From assembly GCA_039602395.1 (NCBI GenBank), contig JBCNJP010000027.1:31478551-31542550 (forward strand): DNA of 64,000 nucleotides. Direction: 5' to 3'. Under the pieces are notes generated by a model. The model worked only from the letters and a program-made list of their open reading frames with translations. It did not search any database and was not told where the DNA came from. Both the position numbers and the translations under genes were made by a program. Shown piece by piece: positions 58,494 to 64,000 of the stretch. Numbering within the stretch: position 1 is the first letter of the stretch; every line of letters begins with the position of its first letter. This DNA is from Deinandra increscens subsp. villosa (taxonomy: Eukaryota > Streptophyta > Magnoliopsida > Asterales > Asteraceae).

Positions 58494-58993
58494 NNNNNNN
58501 NNNNNNNNNNNNNNNNNNNNNNNNNNNNNNNNNNNNNNNNNNNNNNNNNNNNNNNNNNNNNNNNNNNNNNNNNNNNNNNNNNNNNNNNNNNNNNNNNNNN
58601 NNNNNNNNNNNNNNNNNNNNNNNNNNNNNNNNNNNNNNNNNNNNNNNNNNNNNNNNNNNNNNNNNNNNNNNNNNNNNNNNNNNNNNNNNNNNNNNNNNNN
58701 NNNNNNNNNNNNNNNNNNNNNNNNNNNNNNNNNNNNNNNNNNNNNNNNNNNNNNNNNNNNNNNNNNNNNNNNNNNNNNNNNNNNNNNNNNNNNNNNNNNN
58801 NNNNNNNNNNNNNNNNNNNNNNNNNNNNNNNNNNNNNNNNNNNNNNNNNNNNNNNNNNNNNNNNNNNNNNNNNNNNNNNNNNNNNNNNNNNNNNNNNNNN
58901 NNNNNNNNNNNNNNNNNNNNNNNNNNNNNNNNNNNNNNNNNNNNNNNNNNNNNNNNNNNNNNNNNNNNNNNNNNNNNNNNNNNNNNNNNNNNN
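58494..58993. other. assembly gap, exactly 500 N
   Basis: 500 consecutive N, the usual placeholder for a scaffold gap of unknown size. Open frames drawn through it are meaningless. Confidence 0.99.
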
Positions 58994-59999
58994 ACATTTA
59001 CAAAATATACCCTTAGTGCTGTTTGACATACAAAAGTTGTTCGCTATGCTTCACATAGTTTCATTATACAAAAAGGGAATTCGGTTTGTAAATATTCATG
59101 TGAACAATGACTTAGTACATAAGTTCCTTTCACAAAATACATGACGGGTCATTCACCCTTGATATGATCGGTTCTTCGTAGTCTTGATGAGCATCCCACT
59201 AGGCCTTCCCTTTACCTGTAATTCACTCACTTTCAATAGTGAGTTTCTATTGCATAACATGTATAAGTATCATTAACAATGAGAAATAACAAATAAAATC
59301 AGAAAAGGGTCCCCAGGCGTATCGCCTAGAATTACCTCCTTTTCAGGCGATACACTTAGACTATCAGGCATATCGCCTAATAGAAGGTAGGCTCCAAGAA
59401 ATACGCTTGGAGCCGACTTTCCAGGGATTTGGCCCAATTCGGCCAGTTCTATACTTAGCCAAATTTTGGCATTTTTACCCTGTTTTGCACCAGATTTTCC
59501 AAACCAGTTTTCTACTATATTTCAAGTGTTTCAACACTCATAAATCACTTCTAAAACATATTTTTAGGCTCATAAACATACCTCGTTAGAATTCAAATCT
59601 TAATTTGCATTGACGGGATTCAACCGACCCGTTTGACCCATTAAGGGATTTCCTTGTGGCAACCCAAAGTTTACCATCCAGGACTTATCCACAACATATA
59701 TTATGCAACTAAAATAAAAAAAATTGTAAGCCATTGGGGTGAATATAATTGTACGCACCCTCGCTTGGTTCTAAAATTCTATTCCACGTTTAGCTTCTTG
59801 CATTACCATTTTTATTAAGTTTTTAAACACAAGTCAAACAATTACATTCTCATTATCCTATTTGTCACTGGATTACCCTTCCAAAGTAGTTACTATCCCA
59901 ATGACCCAATTTTTTCTCATTTGAACCATTAAGACGGGTCCTTGCCTTTGGTATCATCCAATGCCTCATTTGACCACATCTAAGCCTTTAGGATCCATG
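58994..59999. repeat. ~1-kb duplicate, copy 2 (right of gap)
   Basis: Starts with the same ACATTTACAAAATATACC that follows the LTR at 57490 and runs to GGATCCATGG, then continues into new sequence. A handful of substitutions (for example near 59093, 59365, 59400, 59660, 59925) separate it from copy 1. Confidence 0.9.
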
Positions 60000-60004
60000 G
60001 CTCT

Positions 60005-60625
60005 TGTTGAGGGTGTATTTTCAGGATGCTCGCAGGAAGCTCACACAGTGCAGGAATCCTATTAACGTCTGGGAATCCCATGAATCCAGGTATCCTGATT
60101 TATTTATTTTTAACTAACCCTCATATTTGCCACGTGTTTATTTGACCAGGTTTCGACGAAGTCATCAACTACCTCCGAACTACGCCCCAGCTAAAGAAGA
60201 TCGTGGACAGTGAACGAGAGGCCCTTAACGGTCGAATTAGTTGGATAGTAGATCCGGGAATCCCGGAAAGTTTGTTACATTGTATTCGTTATATAAATCG
60301 GGATCGATCAGTAGGAACACACAACTCATTCACACATTAGCTCTGATAGCATACGATCTCTGTAACACTTAGCCTGATCGATCAAACCTCCAAAACACTT
60401 GTAATTTTCAGTTTCCTATCAATAAAATTGTGTGGTAGCGGGCCCTTCAGGCCGGCTCCCGAGGTTTTTTTGCTAGGATTCCTAGAGGCAACTCGAAGAA
60501 TCCTGGATTTTTCCCTCGTTACATCCTTGTGTTCAGTTTTACATTTCGAGCATATTGACAAGCACACTACCTCACATTCTAAGTTTGGAATACGAAATTC
60601 CTTTGTGAAATTTTTGACCAAAACA
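60005..60625 (+). repeat. 5' LTR of a Ty3/gypsy element (ends approximate)
   Basis: Likely begins TGTTGAGGG at 60005 and ends AAAACA at 60625. A TATATAAAT box lies near 60289, and AATAAAA at 60421-60427 may be the polyadenylation signal. It is followed by TTGGCGCCCACCGTGGGGC, a primer-binding site of the kind seen in plant gypsy elements. The matching 3' LTR is not in the window. Confidence 0.6.
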
Positions 60626-60628
60626 GTT

Positions 60629-60646
60629 TGGCGCCCACCGTGGGGC
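60629..60646 (+). other. primer-binding site of the gypsy element
   Basis: TGGCGCCCACCGTGGGGC, four bases after the LTR end. Plant gypsy elements commonly have this sequence right after the 5' LTR, where a tRNA primes minus-strand synthesis. Confidence 0.6.
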
Positions 60647-60711
60647 AAGTGGTGCTTAATCTTGTCAAAATCCCATACCTTATTCACTTCATTTGATCTC
60701 CAATCTCAAAA

Positions 60712-61845
60712 ATGTCAAACCCGCAAAAAACCGTCTCGGCCTCTACATCGTCCTCCATTCCTCCTCTTCCTTCCTTTCCAGGAAGCCAGAAGAAGACTAA
60801 TGACCGTCAGAAGAAAGTGGACGAGCAGCCGAGAAAAACTGATTATCCTGTCTTCACAGGATCCCAGGTTCAATCTGTTGATCCTGTTATTACTAACAAT
60901 GATTTGTTTTCCTTGATTAAGCAGGTGAAAAATCAAATGGATCAGCAAGAAAAAACCAATCAAACGGTGATGAAGGAGATTGAAGAGCTAAAGAAATCTA
61001 GGAAGCCCATGGAAGAGCAAAGTCCTCTGTTTCCCAGGCATCTTGATTTCAATGCTTCACGATCCTCAGATCCGTCTCGCTACAATTACAAATCAGCATC
61101 AGGCTTTACTACAGCCCCTACAATGACTTCTCAGGCCACTGGATATGTAGAGAGTACTGATGGATTCTCAGGAGCTGTCCCACCAGAATCCTCACAGTCA
61201 CGCTACAAGGGTCTTTGGATTCCACCACTCTTGGGAACCTCAGCTTCGCTGTCTCAAGGATATCCTTTTTCTGCTGCAAACCCAAGCCAGAATCCCCAAG
61301 GATATCAATACTCTAACCCTTCTGTCTCTGTAGGAATCTTCAAGGCTAGCTCCTCAGAAGTGCATGATGGTGACGTCATCCCCATGCAAACAGCAGCCAC
61401 TACAGAGCCGAGCATCCCAGTGGGCTATGGATATAATCCCAGGATTCCAGTCCAGAATCCTGGCCCAGGTAATATGTCCAATTCAATTCCTATCGTTTCT
61501 AACCAGGGTGCTCCTTATGATGCAGGTATTCATCCAAGTATAGCTAGGGAGCTCCAGAAGTTGAAAGAGATGATATCGAATGTTCCAGGAATCCTGAAAC
61601 CTATTCCTGAAGTTCCTTTGGAAAGCCACAAGATCTCTAGATTTACCCGGCCAATATCCCAGGTGGAGATCCCGAAGCGTTTCCAGACTCCAAGCATGAA
61701 GCTTTATGATGGAACCACAGATCCTGAGGAACACGTGGCACATTACCGGGAGCGTATGGAGATCAATCCCATTCCGACATAAATCAAAGAAGCCTGTCTA
61801 TGCAAAGGCTTTGGATCAACCTTAACAGGACCAGCCAAGAAAACC
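60712..61845 (+). pseudogene. Ty3/gypsy gag, truncated
   Basis: An ATG at 60712 opens 356 codons: a Ser/Pro/Lys-rich start, a short coiled coil (NQMDQQEKTNQTVMKEIEEL), a long disordered Pro/Ser/Tyr/Gln region, and then the beginning of the retrotransposon gag domain (FQTPSMKLYDGTTDPEEHVAHYRERME). TAA at 61780-61782 interrupts that domain; in the same frame sequence typical of gag continues (KEACLCKGFGSTLTGPA) to about 61842, where unrelated DNA begins. So it carries a nonsense change and a 3' truncation. It cannot make a functional capsid protein. Confidence 0.8.
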
Positions 61846-63090
61846 TGAATAACTCTCGAATTTATTAAGTAAGAAAAATCTCTTAAAAACTCACTCACAA
61901 TTGTTCTAATTCCTAAACCCTAACTTGTTTGAATATATAGACATCCTAATTACCGACTTACAATTGGATTTATATTTAAGGAATTAAAAAACAAACACAA
62001 TCCAATTAAAATACAAATCGGATCATGCACGGAATGGTTTGCCGACTTGCAAGCCAATCTTAAATACTTTGAGGTTTTGCCAACTTGCACCCCTTAATAA
62101 TTTGAGAATTGTCAACACGAACCGATGCAACGCGCGGTTGACACTTTGTTAGACTACAAGTTATAAGTATATAGTAATATCTGATACAGTAATGACTAAG
62201 CTAGGGATTCTTTGCAAATTAAAGAAATTTAATGTATGTTCTACACTGTTCTTTAATTAGCCGGCAAGGGATGGTATAGCTCAAACATTTAGCAAAGATC
62301 GACAAAAACATTCTCACTTCCCATGAACATTCAGACTTGCTAGAAAAGTTGTGATGAACATCAAGAAGCCGTGAGATATCCTACGTTTCATCACAAGCAA
62401 CAAAACAACACCACCATCATATTTCTGGATCGAATTGGTAACACGTCATATTACAGTAGCTCTTCAAGCCCAATAGTATGTCTAGTCTTTTTAGGACGTC
62501 TAACTCACTCTTTAAACCTACTTTTAAATGCAGCTACAACAACATTAACTATAGGACTACTCAACTACTCGGAGATGGACACATTTACTAAACACACATT
62601 GATCGACCGATAGGCTGAAAGCCCTTTAATTTGGTTGACATCTAGATAGTGCCTAGTTATATATATGAAATTAGAGCCCTAGTTAAGTTTTTTTTTGAAC
62701 GGCGTTTAGAACTACCCCAAAATCTCTAATGCCCGAGCGAGCCTTCTTGAGATGGGATTGGAACCGTTGATACTGGATTTTACACTCCAGACTTGACTCA
62801 CAAATGAACATCATCAAGGAGCAAACTCACCACTCGAAAAAAACCCCTTGAATAATGTTTAAACTTGAGACCTCAAGGCCCTCAAGTTCAAACCATCATA
62901 TCATACCATTGGGCCAAATGTGCTTCATACTCCACATACCAAATACCTTGAGATTATTTGTTGTTTTACCAATAGTAATTAATAAGGTCACAACCAATGT
63001 AAGGACTTCTAAATGTGCATTTGCACACCAGATCATGCTTGTGATACACTAATACACTAGTGTGCTCAAACATTTTCCTCATTTTCTGTC
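61846..63090. other. no gene recognised; one SINE-like unit
   Basis: GC-rich GATGCAACGCGCGGTTGAC at 62124-62142 resembles a Helitron 3' hairpin without a clear CTRR end. Around 62690-62930 the minus strand has tRNA-like words (GGTCTCAAGTTTAAAC) and an A-run tail, possibly a SINE. No coding sequence is supported. Confidence 0.35.
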
Positions 63091-63094
63091 TCTT

Positions 63095-64000
63095 ACTCAC
63101 TCTTTTTTTTTTGAAACGGCAACTTTATTAGAAACTAGCAAGATGCTAGAAAATTACAACAAACCATCAATGAAACAAGACTACATCAAGACCAACGAAC
63201 CAAACTGGACCAATCTATGCTACTTAGGTTTGCCCGATGATAAAACCAAAGGAAACAATTAGTTTTGATTTCTTCGACAATCCTGGCTGGGAAAGTATTA
63301 GTTCCTTCAAACTCCTTCTTGTTCCTAGCTTTTCAAATCTCCCAAAGTGTTGCGGAGGCAATAGATATCAACCAGTTTTCTTTTTTGGGCAAGAGATGAG
63401 CATCCTTAATGCTAGAAAGGAGGCTGTCCATGGTTGTATTATTGTTAAACGCATAACGGGACCAGGCAGATACCATGTTCCATGTTTCCTTTGCTGTTGG
63501 GCACTGCAGTAAAGTATGGGAGACAAATTCATTTGCGCCATAACACCATGAGCAATCAGGCCTCGGAATGTTAATACCTCTCTTCATTAGTTCTTCTTTC
63601 ACCGGGATACGATTCATTCTAGCTTTCGAAGTGAAAATATGTACCTTAGGGGGTACCCAATGTGTCCAGTTATGAACCGGGCTAGCAGTTATGCTTCCCG
63701 CTTCAGCTTGTTTCCGAATGAAGGAGGTATGGAAGGAACCGTCAGCACAGCCGGTCCATAACCATTGATCCGTACCTTTCCGGAATTGGTAATTGCATAT
63801 AAGTGTACTTAATCTGATTTACCTGATGGGCCAACATACTAGTGATTGAGTTCTTCCACCTCCAATTAAGAACATGAGTGTTATCGCCTGACCATCCAAT
63901 CCTTTCATTAACTTTGCATGACTTTTGTGACTCGAGCATGTATAAATCTGGAAATAGATTCTTTAAAGGATCAGCAGTAAGCCATGAGTCTAACCAAAAC
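63095..64000 (-). pseudogene. LINE (L1-type) ORF2 3' part and tail, runs off the window
   Basis: Read on the minus strand, a reverse-transcriptase C-terminal region: DNTHVLNWRWKNS, then WVPPKVHIFTSKARMNRIPVKEELMKRGI and the zf-RVT Cys/His block CSWCYGANEFVSHTLLQC, then LWEI and a TGA near 63331 where related proteins have Trp, then KARNKKEF and DWSSL near the end. The 3' end has CTAGCATCTTGCTAG and an A run (T11 at 63102-63112). The hairpin and end match the LINE at 21433-25126. Frame changes near 63740-63830 and the stop show it is dead. Confidence 0.78.

Noticed and set aside
58456..59029. Open frames of about 180 codons across the gap
   Set aside because: They consist of N residues and have no sequence content.
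1..64000. CRISPR array, operon or prophage
   Set aside because: No regular repeat-spacer pattern and no prokaryotic gene layout; all evidence is for a plant nuclear genome.

Overview
This is a 64 kb window of a plant nuclear genome. The signs are spliced genes with GT-AG introns, chloroplast-targeted and land-plant gene families, a plant MIR156 hairpin, and a dense mix of plant LTR elements, LINEs, SINEs, MITEs and Helitron-like ends. It is AT-rich. A dicot, probably an asterid such as a composite, is my inference from the general look of the repeats; the sequence does not prove it. There is no CRISPR array, operon or prokaryotic feature.

Four host genes are supported. (1) TIC55, minus strand, position 1 to 3186, cut by the left edge: a Rieske oxygenase of the chloroplast inner envelope, with a hAT MITE 31 nt inside intron 1 and a Mutator-type MITE about 0.2 kb upstream of the ATG. 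(2) RPL38, minus strand, 6820-7480: complete, three coding exons, the first holding only the ATG, with telo-box and site II motifs upstream. (3) A P4-ATPase (aminophospholipid ATPase, ALA4/5-like), plus strand, 26816-31613: ten coding exons, 1260 codons. (4) A MIR156 hairpin, minus strand, 39534-39623, with the exact 20-nt mature sequence and no protein-coding signal to betray it.

The rest is mostly mobile DNA. 3.4-6.1 kb: MULE MITE, Helitron-like 3' end, degenerate LTR-like repeat pair. 9.5-16.7 kb: MITEs, SINE-like units, Helitron ends, a SINE with 11-bp target duplications. 17.2-20.3 kb: four-copy 149-bp tandem array, Helitron-like end, LINE 3' fragment, PIF/Harbinger transposase pseudogene, palindromic Tourist-like MITE. 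21.0-25.1 kb: nearly full-length L1-type LINE with one internal stop. 31.7-36.0 kb: hAT MITE, then inverted-repeat elements nested three deep. 40.4-41.3 kb: foldback element beside MIR156. 42.1-49.0 kb: internally deleted LTR retrotransposon (duplication ATTCG) carrying a nested 2.5-kb solo LTR (duplication CGTAT). 49.2-50.7 kb: a solo-LTR-like segment between two 428-bp direct repeats. 51.7-52.8 kb: element sitting inside a (TA)n microsatellite. 53.3-57.5 kb: gag-only non-autonomous LTR retrotransposon. 57.5-60.0 kb: an approximately 1-kb near-identical duplication around a 500-N gap, very likely an assembly artefact. 60.0-61.8 kb: truncated Ty3/gypsy element. 63.1-64 kb: LINE 3' part on the minus strand.

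The host genes are functionally unrelated; nothing suggests a cluster. I did not find a convincing new biochemical system. The most informative points are the unannotated MIR156 locus, element insertions close to the TIC55 promoter and splice site, the nested elements with readable target duplications, and the probable misassembly.
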